NCBI GenBank assembly: GCA_020747065.1
Contig: JAGMVK010000016.1
Location: 682,001 to 746,000, forward strand
Direction: 5' to 3'
Length of the DNA: 64,000 bases
Source: Cadophora sp. MPI-SDFR-AT-0126
Taxonomy: Eukaryota; Ascomycota; Leotiomycetes; Helotiales; Ploettnerulaceae
The position numbers and the translations under genes were made by a program. Shown in pieces: positions 22,459 to 34,739 of this stretch (the first letter of the stretch is position 1; each line of letters opens with the position of its first letter). The notes under the pieces are model-generated. The model was not told the DNA's origin and ran no database searches. It saw only the letters and a list, made by a program, of their open reading frames with translations.

Positions 22459-24576
22459 TCAATCTCTAATCTTCGCCGCAACCCGACCCGTCAGATATTT
22501 TCTATTATTGCCCAAGAAACAAGCTGCAACAATAGCCACAACCCCAAACGCAATCGAAGTGTACCAAACATATCTCAAAGCATACGAATACGCCTCCTGC
22601 GATCCTCTCGTCGCCGCCGCCACAATCGCAGGGGTCGCCCCATGTACATTCATAATACTCGTCGGGTCAGTCAAGAAGGTCCCGACGAATGCCATGATAT
22701 CCGCTTGTGGGAGCCCAGCTGCAGCTACTGCATTCGCGACGTATGTTGGAAGTGCCTTCGTCAATTTGTCGCTGAAGATGTTGAAGTAGATGGTGTAGCC
22801 GATGGAGCCGCCGATGACGCGGATGGAAAGGGAGAGTGCGACGGTCGTGGCAATGAGACTGTCTGGGCAGACCGTAAGTGCGATCGTGGATGGGGGAACT
22901 AGAACGCCGCCGACGCCGAACTTCGAGAAAGTTAGCACTGTAAAACACAAAAATCTGGAAGATCAGGATATCGTTTGTTGGGAAACATGTCGCCGAGATC
23001 TCAGATCATTGGAAAAGGAAAAAAAAAAGGGGGGGGGGGGAGGGGGAAGTACATACGCCTGCGATAGTGCCGAGGGCAACTGCGATCTTGGGGTTGGTGG
23101 GGTTGACGACTGCGAGGGCGCCGCTGAATGCCGCTGAGGATAATTAATACCGGACTGAATGGAGGGAGGGGGACAGCTTACTCATGACGATGCAGCAAGC
23201 AATTATCAGCTCGCGATTGTGGTTCTTGAAGATCGAGAGAGCCCAGTTGATAATCGTCGCTCCCGCAGTAACACTGATGCCATAGCCGAGTCCTTTCAGA
23301 CCGACTTGAACTGGATCCGGAGCATAGACGGCGGAGAAGGTGAGTGGAAAGACTAGAAAGGTCAGGTCGGCTGCCATCCCAGACTTGAACTCGGGAGCCA
23401 CTTACAGTTGATCAGAGAATAAAAATTCATTCCGGCAACAAAGAGAAGCAGAAACGTCACTCCGATTGTCTGCTGTCCTTGGAAAAGTTCCCTTGGTACC
23501 ATCGGCACTTTTGCTCCTTTCCATTCCCAGATCACAAAGGCGATGATCAAAAGGATCCCGATTATGAGCTGTGCCAAGACGTAGGCGGAAGTCCAAGGAT
23601 GGGTATAACCACCGGCTTGAAGTGCAACAAGGCTAGAAGTCAGATCAGTCACAAGCTCATACATACCCAAGAGGTAGATTCTCACAAAAGAGTGATTCCG
23701 ACGATGGAAAAAACGGCACCCAGCCAGTCAATCTTCTTTAGGGTCTGCATCTTGCTCTCCTTTTCCAGAACGATATGCCTCTCTGGAAAGTAGGTGAGCA
23801 CCATTCCTACGAATGCGACGAAGTTGTAGATCCTACTTCGTCAGTGATTATTGAGGGGAAGGTTTGAGGGTATCTTACAAAGATATCCAAAAACACCATC
23901 GCCAACCTTCTGAAGTCCGGGTCGCCAAGAGCTGAGAGTATAGAACATAAGGTGTGAATGGGATCAGAAACGAGACAATTCCTCCGAGGTAGAGTCCACG
24001 ATGCTTGACAGGCACAAGCTCGGCAACACTGTATCGTCAGTCTCAGATCCTCTCGAGTTTTGAATCGAGCTTACCCTCCAAGAGCTGTCAGCTCTCCGAT
24101 ACCTGCTCCAGCTCCAGCAATCGACATTCCAGCAATTGCCTGCCCAAAATGATGTGCAGTTCCAACTATGGCAATGCCGACGATGATCAAGAGCGATCCT
24201 ATGAGTGTGATGTTTCGTCGACCAAAGATATCAGTCAAGTAGCCGGAGAAAGGCGCAACCGACGCCACTGCAAGGGTATTGCAGACCGGAATCCAGCTTG
24301 CAGACTTCAAAGCCTCTCCTCCGAGGTCAGCAGCCATGTATGATAGCATGCCGCCTGTGAAGTAAAGAGGGACTTGGGAACCTTGGAACTGTAAGTAAGG
24401 TCATTTTCAACCTGGAGTAGATCAGACTTACCAACCCAAAGTATGGAGAGCGAAATAGTAGCTATGATCTGTCGGACACTCCATTGCGCAGTGTTGTCAT
24501 CTTGGAATTGAGACTCAATATGAGCTTTCGAAGGGTCATTCTCATTGAACTCTTTCTCATCTCCTGAAGACACCAT
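22459..24576 (-). CDS. TRI12-type MFS efflux transporter, 561 aa
   Basis: Eight exons on the minus strand: 24432-24576, 24075-24381, 23879-24028, 23686-23832, 23406-23632, 23182-23352, 23057-23133 and 22459-22920. All junctions keep frame, and introns are 46-53 nt except the last (136 nt). The protein has a charged N-terminus of about 35 residues and then 12-14 membrane segments. The loop GYLTDIFGRRNITLIGSLL is the MFS signature between helices 2 and 3. AELVPVKHRGLYLGG and the C-terminal GFGVGGVLVPPSTIAL fit the fungal trichothecene-efflux (TRI12) group. Such pumps export toxins, siderophores or drugs across the plasma membrane. It is divergent from a Zn2Cys6 regulator that may control it. 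Confidence 0.85.
23019..23046. repeat. Polypurine tract (A-run then G-run) in MFS intron 7
   Basis: About ten A followed by about a dozen G and a further AGGGGG on the plus strand, inside the 136-nt last intron of the MFS gene; on the transcript it is a C/T tract. Confidence 0.7.
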
Positions 24577-25324
24577 TGCGACTGGATAGATAAAATGTAT
24601 TTGCTCAAGGGGATTCTGACTTTGAGAGGCCTAAGACATGAGCAGAAAACAGCTTTCGGAAGGACAGCAAAAAAGATGAGATCTTAGCACGCTTTTATAT
24701 CAACAGTCTACTGTTTCTGGCACAGACATCTGAAGTCAGAGCATCAACTCAGCCGGGGTAGCAAAATAAGCATGACTCCCCCGCACTGGCCCATGGCGCT
24801 GGGTCGGTAATTTGTCCCAGTGTCCAGACTCATGGAATTGGGCTTCACTTGTTCTCTCTGGCCCATTTTTTGACTCCTTCAATGTGAAGATAGAGCTTTC
24901 GCGGCTGAAGGAGGAAGCTCAAGCGGGTATCTGGCCAATGACGGCTCCCTGCCCAATGTCAACCGAAGATGCCATGGACTATCGGCAACCGGGACTCGGG
25001 GCGTCGAAGATCCCCCGCTACCCCGCACTCTTGGCAGGGAGCAGAGCGAGTCCATCTCAGAAAAGCATCGAGTTGATCTTCCGAAGTTTCGTCTAGTCTT
25101 CCGGATCATGCACATCTCCTTGACCGTTCCAATTTTCCATGATTTTATGTCTTTGGCGAGAAGTGACGCTATCGGAGAGTGAGTTTCCGGGATGTTAAAG
25201 CAACGGATAGGTGGCGATGAAAGCAGCTTCCACACGGCCGAAGTTAATATTTAAATGGGCGAAAAGTACTCCTCGTCACATTGCGCCTTAGCTAGACCAC
25301 CGAAACGGACAATAAGACGAGGAT
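24577..25324. promoter_or_regulatory. Shared divergent promoter of the MFS pump and Zn2Cys6 regulator
   Basis: 748 bp between two divergent start codons. It contains a CGG-N3-CCG palindrome at 24983-24991, the type of inverted triplet bound by Zn2Cys6 dimers. Site use is inferred, not shown. Confidence 0.45.
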
Positions 25325-28025
25325 ATGGACCTTGACGACTTCAACCAATTAACGGACTTTGTCTTTGATCAGTCTACCCCTGAATCGGGCGACGATGAGA
25401 CACAAGAGGCTCGCCCTGAGAAGGACGATGATGCCACTGCCTCTGGAGTTCACGATGTAGCCCAGAATAGTCGAATCATCCGTCGACGGGCAAGAAAGGC
25501 TTGTGTTGCGTGTCACAAGAGGTATTTCAGAGTGTTCGTGCCTCGGTATGAAACTGACCTTTCACAGGAAGGTTCGGTGCGATGTGATGAGCAGAGGGAA
25601 CACGTGTACGAATTGCCGTCTTGATGGGATAATCTGTGTGATCCGCGCTGGGTTTGTTCTCCGGAGGGAGTCATTGTCATGAAGCCATCACTAATCAACG
25701 TTCTGTAACAGGAAGAGGGTACGTCTGAACCCCCCAGAACCCGTCGATAATGTTCCAGTCTATCATACGGCCGAGATTTCGGGAACAAACCCATCTCTTG
25801 AGGATCTGCCAAGGACCGTGTCCCCATTCGCCTCTACTGGGGACAAGGGGCGAGGTCCCAGCAACTCCTTTGCGTCAGGAATTAACCCATTCACCAATTA
25901 TGCCTCGAACTCAAATCTCCATCCGGATATGATTTATACATATTTTGATTTCCTTGAGGCCGAGACCCTTTCTCATATTGCACCAGAGGACTTTAAGTTC
26001 CTTGAATACAAAGGATGTTTCCACCTGCCAGCGAGACCTCTACTGGATGATCTTGTCAAAGAATACTTTCTGCACGTTCATCCGGTGCTGCCGATCATCG
26101 ATGAAAAGGCTTTTTGGGAAATGTACTTTCCTCCCGAGGGAGGCGGCAAGCGAAGCGGGCATCGAAAAATACCATTGTTTGTTTTCAGAGCCATGCTATT
26201 CGTGAGCTGTGGTGTAAGTGCGACAGATCTAACAACAAATGAATCTCTGACGAAACAATTGCAGTTTATATCCGATCTCACTGTTCGGCAATTGGGATTT
26301 CAAAGTAATATCGAAGCGCGAACCTGTTTTTACCGTCGAGCGAAGCTGCTTCACGATTTTGACACAACTTCGGATTCAATAGCACTCTCTCAAGGAACAT
26401 TGTTATTGACCTATTACTCATCGGAGCGTGAAGCGGCAAGTGATCTCCAGTTATTCAAATCATCAGCTTACTGACGAGGGATGCAGATGTCGAACACATC
26501 ATGGCTGCGCCTCTCTATTCAATTTGCAAACGCCGCAAACGTGTCCATGTATCACCAGGATTTCACTCTTTCAGCTGAAGAGAAACTTCTTCGAAAGAGA
26601 CTTTGGTGGTATGTCCACATTCTAGACGTCAGATTCGTTCTTGGCAGCTGATACGACCAGGTGTATCATTCTAAGGGATAGAATTCTTCCTCTCGGTGTG
26701 CGTCGCTGCATCCAGATCACAGGAGCAAATTTCGATTTTTCTCAACCGCGACTTTGCCAGAAAGATCTGGAGCCCGAATTCAGATGTTCTTGTGTTTATG
26801 ACACAGAAACAAAGCGGGACCTCGCACAGGTGTTCTTAGTACAATTAGATCTGGCGGTGGAGTTGACCGATGCGCTCTCGTACGTGTACCCAGCTAATGG
26901 ATTCCGGTCTTTCGATAAACTGGATTACAATGATGTTATGTCTATGCCGAAGAAGATCGAGCAATGCCAAGACAGCTTGGATGCGTGGCACGCTCGCTTC
27001 GTCGAATGGGTTGTACCAGGAGAGTGGTCGAAGAAACACAAGTCGGTCATACTTTACAGTGGCTTGACGTCCATCTACTTTCAGTAATCCCCACTTCACT
27101 TGTCGATTTATAATTCACTTACTGATGAGTGTTCAGATCTGCCAAAGCAGCCCTCTACCAGATAGAATCTTTCATGTTGCAAGGAGATGACACCAAAATG
27201 CATGATGTACGCATGAAGCACCTCGGGAGTGCTCTCCACATGTCAATGTCAAGCATATCGGAAACAATCCGGGCATTCATTCAACTAGACATCGCGAAGT
27301 ATCTCCCTGTGAGCGCGTAAGTCACGCCGATTGCTCGTCTCCTCCAATCCGCTGCTGACAACGTTTCCAGTGTCGCTTACTTGGCTCTCCCAATCATTCT
27401 CAACTCAATCGATTTGCAAACTCTATCAGTAGCCAATTCAAGGGCGGAAGGGAAACGACGGCAACTGCGGCTCCTGAACGAAGCAATGGATTTATGCCAA
27501 GACCGATATACTGGAGCAGCAGTAGTGAAAAATGTTATCACCAAATCGGTCGAGACGGCACGTTCAGAAAAGAATGATATCGAAGGAAAGTCGAGTCTTT
27601 CGAGTTCCTTAACTCGGACTTCTCGCGTTCTTGAAGATTGGCTTGACGTGTTCATCAGCTCCCCCGTCTCTTTCCTCCGGATCTCGTTCGGTATAGACAT
27701 GTCATTAGCATCCGGACGATATCCAACTACCGAGGATCTCCCTCGTCGGTTATCTTCACCTGGGCGACTCCTTCCAAACAAGTCAATTCCACTGTCCCTT
27801 ATGCCTGCTATCGACAGTGCAGCCACTGAGGCAAATCCCGATGACGAGGTTACGATTCTGGAACCTACTAGGAATAGCTATCTTGACTATTTTGATTTTG
27901 GTCAATCTCAGGCAGAAACCAGATCAGATACGAATTCGTGGAGTGGGAAGCATGTCGACAAGATATTGGAGGAGGTTCTGGGTGGTGGAGAGAGATTTTG
28001 GGAACCGGATGCTGGTGCTTCGTGA
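25325..28025 (+). CDS. Zn2Cys6 fungal transcription factor, about 794 aa
   Basis: Seven exons: 25325-25521, 25568-25651, 25712-26435, 26487-26608, 26661-27083, 27137-27316 and 27371-28025. Residues 1-55 are acidic. The Zn2Cys6 cluster (CVACHKRKVRC, then CTNCRLDGIIC) spans the first intron. The rest matches the fungal transcription factor domain: the YFLHVHPVLPIIDE region, then NTSWLRL, and LLRKRLWW joined to CIILRDR across intron 4. Intron 3 is best read as a GC-AG intron (GCAAGT...GCAG); a GT donor four bases later with an earlier AG would add four residues. It lies head to head with the MFS pump and probably regulates it and possibly genes elsewhere. Confidence 0.85.
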
Positions 28026-28789
28026 TGCTAGCTCTTCCGGTGGTTTTCTCTTGCCGACCCAGCGGCCACGAGAGTGCATTGTACATTATTCTAGGAGACG
28101 CTCTCATGCGTCATAAATTATTTTGAGATGCATTTAGTCCTGGTCAGGATCCCTTGCTCACGTTGCACTACACACGCCACGTCGGATGAGATAGCGACCT
28201 TTGTACAATCACATAGGCGGATATGAATTCAAACTTAGCTCAACACAGTTATCACAGTTGGGACAGGAACGTTTGAAGATAATTTGAAGAGAGTCATCCA
28301 ACCTCGTGATTGGATTAAGCGAGGCTGTGTTTACTTTCGGCTTGTCGGTATGCAACACAGTCACCGGTTCCCATCGGAGACTTACATGGAGCATTGATTT
28401 GTCAGCTCACTCCCACAACGACCAACGGATAGCCTCAGTACCGCTAGGGAAGGCTTCACTCCCTCTGTGTCCAAGATATGTCAACGCTGCCCCTCATCAA
28501 AGAGCTTTGGCAAACAAAAGCAAAGTTGCAGCAACAATGAAGTCTTTCATCATGAAGCACAATGAAGGAAGAACAAGTCAATATAACGTCGTCACCTGAA
28601 AAAAATAACAAGCAGATCTTGTTGTCTTTGCAGGCGTTGTTCTAATCTCCAGCCATTGTTCCTCGATCGTTACAATGCATCCAAAACCAAAACATTCCCG
28701 GTCCTTCTATATATTTCCTCACTTATACGATCCAACTACATTTCCTTCCCCATGTATCTTCTTCCATATCACCAAAATATTTGCCAAAA
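28026..28789. other. Intergenic, no supported gene
   Basis: 3' flank of the regulator and leader of the next gene. Short frames only. Confidence 0.5.
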
Positions 28790-30040
28790 ATGCAATCACC
28801 AAACCAATCATGGGTCCCTGCCACCAGGGCTGCACCCACCAACGACAACGAGCCCTCCCTAATATGCCCTTCCTGCGACCGTGATACTGGCCTCTACGAC
28901 CACGATCTCGACTGCCCCGAAGCTTGGCTGGCCCAAGACAACACCAATTCACTTACTGGTAGCGAGTTCATTACCGAAGAAACAGAGTGTGGCTGCAAGA
29001 TCTGCACACGTACCAGACATCTCCGCGATGTGATTCTGCCGAGATTGCGTTCTGATGAGTCTCTTGATTGGACGCTTCTTGATTTGTTCGGGATTGAGCG
29101 GAAGGAGGCTGGTACTGAGATCGAAACTGGGACCAGACCGGAGCCTGAGCCTGAACGACCTGAGCCCGCTCGAAGAGGGTACACGCCGTACGAACCAACT
29201 CTAGCAGATTTCGAGGAGTACGATGCCTTACACTTATGTGAAAACTGTGGACGGTGCCACCGTCCTATCCCTGATGAGTCTGCTGTGCCAGAGCAAACTC
29301 CAGAAGATGATGAGGAGTATGAAGTTATCGAAGAAGACTTCTGGTGCGAATCTTGCAATTCCTTCCACGCTATCATCCTTGAAAGTGATGAATTGACAGT
29401 TTCAGCGCCCGCAACAGAGCCAAGAAGAGAGCAAGAGCACGATCACGAAGCACAGGCTGTCTCCGATGCAGTTCTTGATCTCGATTATATTGACTGGTGC
29501 GAGGCATGTGGCAGGTATCACCGCTCACTTGGGGATGACCTTCTGCCTGTGCCCACAACACCCGAAACAGACACAGAATACGATGCTGAAGACGAGGAAG
29601 AACAAGAAGAAGAAGAAGAAGAAGAAGAAGAAGAAGAAGAAGAAGAAGAAGAAGAAGAAGAAGAAGAAGAAGAAGAAGAAGAAGAAGAAGAAGAAGAATT
29701 CAAATCATCGGATTCGAAACCTGGCGCCGAAGGAGACGCGCACTGGTGCGAGTCCTGCCACCGCTACCACGACCATGAAGTTGACCCGGATAGTGACAGT
29801 GAGCACTGGAGCTCTGAGGACCCAATGGAATGGTGCGAGAAATGCTCGTCATACCATAAAGCCGCCGATGCCGTTCCTGCTGGTCAGGAACATGCAGAAT
29901 TCGCCAGGTATCTACCAGTGACACTCGGTAATGGACATTCACGATTTGAGCGTCTGGCCTCGAATGAGGAAATCCTTTGTATGCTGGAAGCTCTTGGCAT
30001 CGATATCAATGTCCGATGGATCGGAGAAGCAGTAAATTAG
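28790..30040 (+). CDS. Acidic protein with five WCExCxxxH-like motifs
   Basis: Single exon of 416 aa from the ATG at 28790; the TTG three codons upstream is ignored. No known domain recognised. A short motif recurs five times: LCENCGRCH (first Cys at residue 150), then WCESCNSFH (186), WCEACGRYH (237), WCESCHRYH (320) and WCEKCSSYH (349). Each gives C-x2-C-x3-H, half of a zinc site, and the conserved Trp-Cys-Glu suggests shared ancestry. Two further Cys groups lie near the N-terminus (CPSC and CGCKIC). Between motifs 3 and 4 is a run of about 34 Glu encoded by a GAA microsatellite. The C-terminus ends in a short helical block. Probably metal-binding; role unknown. Confidence 0.65.
   Translation: MQSPNQSWVPATRAAPTNDNEPSLICPSCDRDTGLYDHDLDCPEAWLAQDNTNSLTGSEFITEETECGCKICTRTRHLRDVILPRLRSDESLDWTLLDLFGIERKEAGTEIETGTRPEPEPERPEPARRGYTPYEPTLADFEEYDALHLCENCGRCHRPIPDESAVPEQTPEDDEEYEVIEEDFWCESCNSFHAIILESDELTVSAPATEPRREQEHDHEAQAVSDAVLDLDYIDWCEACGRYHRSLGDDLLPVPTTPETDTEYDAEDEEEQEEEEEEEEEEEEEEEEEEEEEEEEEEEEEEEFKSSDSKPGAEGDAHWCESCHRYHDHEVDPDSDSEHWSSEDPMEWCEKCSSYHKAADAVPAGQEHAEFARYLPVTLGNGHSRFERLASNEEILCMLEALGIDINVRWIGEAVN
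29606..29698 (+). repeat. (GAA)n microsatellite coding poly-Glu
   Basis: About 31 uninterrupted GAA units inside the WCExC-motif gene. Length changes would keep frame only in threes, as here. Confidence 0.9.
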
Positions 30041-30200
30041 AACGAAAAAAGCAAAAACATGGGCGGCGGTTCGGAGTTTTTGGTGTCGCAATGTACCAGA
30101 TATTCTGTATGTTCAGAGATGTCCTCCTACTATAAGTTAGATAATGAAATGATAAAACTTTTCGCTTGGATTTCAAAATTCAATTCACCTGAGGTAGCGA

Positions 30201-30246
30201 TAACGTGCGTCCCTGCGTCCCGAGACGCACCCTGTAACGAGACAAA
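30201..30246 (+). repeat. Left terminal inverted repeat (46 bp)
   Basis: Reverse complement of 34740-34785 with five mismatches. Its outer TA matches a TA target duplication. Confidence 0.85.
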
Positions 30247-30736
30247 TCTATAGTTTAGGAATTATAAAATTTTTCTTAGCTAGTCTATAAAGTTGTTATT
30301 AAAATGTTACTTTCTCTAACTATTTCTCCTTAAAAAGACTATTTAATAATAAGAAAAAGAGTCCAGTTGATTATACTATCAATTGTTTTAATCACGCTAC
30401 CGATCGCCGCTTCCGCTATCCCCCCCTATTTAATCGCGACTATCAAAGTCTTTTTAAAATTCGGAGCACTTAAGGAAAGGTCCTATCACGAAATATTATA
30501 GCTTTAAATTTTAAAGACACTTAGAGAGGAAAAGAATATAGTCCAGGACTTATGCTAGTGCGATAAGATAGTCTATATACCTTAATACTTAGTAATATAT
30601 ATTAGCTGAGAAAAGTTTACTATATTCACGCCCGGGCTCGCTATATCTTACTAGGCTATAATTCCTAAGCCTAATCACGTATATAACGTAAGAATACCGA
30701 GGCTAAGCTATTTCGTGACTAGTAAAGCGACCGTTA

Positions 30737-32060
30737 CCCCGTGCACTAGATTTATAAGGGATCCCCACTAAAACACCATGAATTCCAAAACAAACTCTAT
30801 ATTAAATAACTAATTTACAAATTAAAACTTAGTAACGTCGCCTTCTCGATTAATACATTAATTTACTCGCTCTTCCATAGTACTAATCAACTCATTGATT
30901 TCTTAAATAGTCAACTTCTCCCACTCTTCTTTAATATATTGCCGTAACTCGCGCTTGTTCTTTGCCTTTCTTCTTTTCACTCTTTACTTAATTATTCGCT
31001 ATACTCCTTCAATTAGATTAAGATCAGGAGAGTTAGTAGGGTAACAAGGCTTTAATTAACGTATTTTATACTTATTTTTAAAGTTGTTAGGAGCGTTTAA
31101 CTCAGATTTTATACTGTAAGCTCCCTCGTTATCTTCTTAAAAGAGCTACTTAAATACTCCTTTAGAACGTTAAATATCGAAGAAAGGCTTTATAACCGGT
31201 TCTAAGAAGTAATTAACGTAATCATCTCTATTAATATATCGTAGCAAGAAGACGAGCTTCGATTTATAATTCTAACTAATTATTACAGCAATTATAGAAG
31301 AAACCTTCTGAACCTCGAGTTGTTTTTAAGTCTTATTAAGTTGATTCCGTTGAAGAATTCCGTCTTAATCTCGTCCTCGCCGCCGCCAAGCTTTAACCTT
31401 CTTTCGTTAATTAACCGCAAAGTAAGAGGCGTCGGAATAAAGTACCTTCTTATATTACGGAAGTCGCCAGTTCTTCTCGTCCCTTAAAGTACGGCAAAAG
31501 CTCTCTCGAGTAGCCCGATTATCAGGAGTTAAGAACTTCGATTATACTACCTAAAAGTAACCGATTCCTTCCCTCCGAAACGAGTTAAGGAGTATTTAAT
31601 CACAGCAATCTAAGCCGTAGAACTCAATTAGCTCTGATATAGTTATCGAGCCGATTCCCCATTACCCGTCCATATCAGCCTTAATTGCAAGTACTTACTC
31701 AGTGGAAATCTTGAATTTCTTAAGCCTATTAGGACGAGCTCATCGAAAAAGGTTCTTATCGCGTTAGTAGATATCAGAGATAGTTTATTAAGGAATATCA
31801 AGGAAATCAGAGATCTCTATAACTATTTAATAAAGCTTTCTGAATCGTCGTATATTAACGTCTTTACAAATAGGAGTACTTTATTCTTTATAGTCTATAA
31901 GGCGTCGTAGCTTACCTAGAGGTCGAGGCTCAGAGAGAGGAGGAGGAGAAGGAGTACGTAGTAGAGGCTCGTCTATTTTGTTTTAAAGCTCGAATATTAT
32001 TTAGAAAAAGGAGTACATTATGTTTTAGTAGGGAAGCCTTAGAAAAACAATACACGGTCC
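30737..32060 (-). mobile_element. Nested, degenerate Tc1/mariner element with transposase remnant
   Basis: Inverted ends at 30737-30774 and 32022-32060 share CCGTG, TAAGG, TCCC and ACTAAAAC in register. On the minus strand near 30850-31060 the transposase C-terminus is readable: SPDLNLIEGV-stop-RIIK, followed by KRRKAKNKRELRQYIKEEW and further stop-broken sequence. This is the DDE-end block of fungal Tc1 transposases (SPDLNPIE type). Stops stand where Trp or Gln would be expected, as after RIP. Length about 1.3 kb, normal for small fungal Tc1 elements. Not active. Confidence 0.75.
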
Positions 32061-33798
32061 ACTAGCTGTTTCACCGGAGACGAAATTAGCCAGCCTCGTA
32101 CGTTTCTCGAACATTCTATCAGCAGGTAGCAGCACGTTAGTGCCTAGGCACTAATACACTATTACTTGTCTTCTTCTAATTCAGCGATTTATAACAACGT
32201 TAAGCTTTGCGCGAACAGACAGTCTATCGTCTACTATAAGCTGATTTCGTTCTATTAAGAATATTAGTAACTATTTAATAGCCGGAAGTAAAGCTCCGTA
32301 CTTAAACACTTTTTACAGTGTCTTTCCTCTAAATATCTGCTTATAAGTCCGGATAATAGACGCATAGCGCGTATCCTCCTCTTCCCCTATAACTCCCATA
32401 GCTACGCCGAGTTCATATATTCTATCCGCTTTATTAAGCTCCTAAGATACGCCTTTCAATAGCGTTAGCAGTTAAAAGGCATTCTAGAAAATATCTGCCC
32501 TAGATTTGGAATAATCTACTACCCCTAATAAAGATACATCCGAAGCAAATCCGAGTATTCTAAATATTCTATCTTAGGGATCAAGATATTAAAGTAGTGC
32601 AGATAATATAATAGCTGAATAAAAGGATAGACACTATAAGCGCGACTCGTTAGTATAGTTAGAGAAACGAATCTTTAAGAAATTATTAGCGGCCCTAAAT
32701 ATCTCGCCGCGTTCCGATTCATTAACTGCCCTATAAAAGTTCTATATTATATATCCATCTAAGTACTTCAAGTTAAAGAGTATAACTAACTTCTTAGCTA
32801 ACATAAACTCTTATAGCGCTTAAAGATAGGTCCAGTATCGTCAATAGAAGACTAATATTAATAGTTTTAAGCCTATAGAATAAAGATCTTTATTATACAG
32901 GTCCTTTTAAGTATAGTACTCGTCCTAAAGACTGTCGCGGAGGCGGATCTCTTAATTATTATAGTAGGTCTAGATATATTTATCGAATATATCCTCACTT
33001 TTCGCTAGTCGCTCGATAATAAGACTAATAAGTTGAATAAGTTTAGTAAAGTCCTATCCTTTATCTCCGAGCTAGATAATAACTTCTATTATATATTTAT
33101 AAATATTAGCTATTAATTATACCTATTATCCCCTTTCCTCTAGATTAGATTAGTTTATACAGACCTAATCGACCTAAATATATAAGGGGTAATCCCTCTT
33201 AGAAATACATAATTAACTAAGCACCTTCTATTCTATCAAACTTTTTAAAAACTAAAGAAGGTTTACTCGGACCCGAAATAGTCGTTTATTAACCAGAATA
33301 TTTCCTCCAAGATTCGCAGCTCCCTAAGTATAGGATAGGGTATAATAAACTAGTGCTTAACCGAGCTGAAAGCACTTAAGACTAAAGCATAGCTAAGCGC
33401 CGGGTTTAACAAGTAGAAGTCGAATCTCGTTTTTCTTCGCATCTAGCGATTAGTAGAGACGTTTTTTCATCTCTCAGATATGAATAAAATAACTTCAGTT
33501 ATTCGAAAGGAGGTATGAAACTCTGCATATTTTAAGTTCAGTAAGCTCAGCTAAGAGAGATAGAGCTTTTTATAACATATGGATTCACGATTCCTCTTAG
33601 TACCCGGAGTCGTCTTAACTAGTCCTAAAACCTAAGCTCTAATAGTCTTGAACTAAATAAGGTTAGTAAGCTAAAGCCGGTAAGACTAGTAGTTAGGATA
33701 CTAAATATATTATCGCAATTCTATAATAGCTTAATATAAAATAGTAAAATAATAATAAGAATATTAAGATAATATTATATAATCGTATAGCTAATAAA

Positions 33799-33821
33799 AC
33801 AATAATAATAATAATAATAAA
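33799..33821 (+). repeat. (AAT)n microsatellite
   Basis: About seven AAT units within the decayed transposon. Confidence 0.7.
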
Positions 33822-34739
33822 GAGGACGATAAGGGGGTATCCCCTTAACTTCTAGTGTCGTACTAAGTAGTTTAGTATATGTAAGGCTATTATCAGTTCC
33901 TTCTAAGTAGGATACAGCGACGATTTCAACTCTTATAGTTAACCTGAAGTTGCAGTAGCTAGTAGCGAGAGAGGAAACGAGGCTATATAGCTGCTAAAGA
34001 GATAATATTAATATCGAGTTTATACCTAAAGTAGCAAGTAATAGTAATAGAGGAGTACTAGAAGTCATTATAGAGCAGAACTAAAGCAAGTAGTAACTAG
34101 GAATTAAGAGTCTAATTTACCTTAGCTATATTGATATATCGGATTTCGAGAACCTAAAAGTAAACGAAATAAGTTAAGTCAACTTATAGTAAATACTAGA
34201 AGATAGCCGATTTTATTAGCTTAGCGCATAGGGCCACTTTTTACAGGGAGCGAGATTTCCGACAACGTACGCGCAGCTATAATTATCGCAACTACACTGT
34301 TTAGCTACCTCCAGATTTAATTACAACTTTAACCGAGATTACTATAAGCACACTGCCGCTAACTAGGATCCTTAATTACTTAATAGAAAGAGGTATCTAC
34401 TTATATAGCGACGTCGCATAATATAACGCGCCTTAATCGCTATAAGACTAATAATAGCTTCTAACTATCGTAATCAGATTCGGAAATCTATATATAATCG
34501 TTCTATAAGTTTAAAAAGCGAAAAGAGCTTAATAGTAGTGTCGCAGGTCGAGGGGTCCTTATTACACTATAATAAGAGGCTCTGTATAATTTAAGTAAGT
34601 AGCGACAACGCGATCAAAATTTTCGGAATTAATAGGTCAGGAGTATTCGGGAGAGGCTTATAACATAACTGAAATAAAGTAAATAGAAATTTTGATATAT
34701 TCGCAGATTTAGAGTCGCTTGAATTCGAAGTACCTCTGA

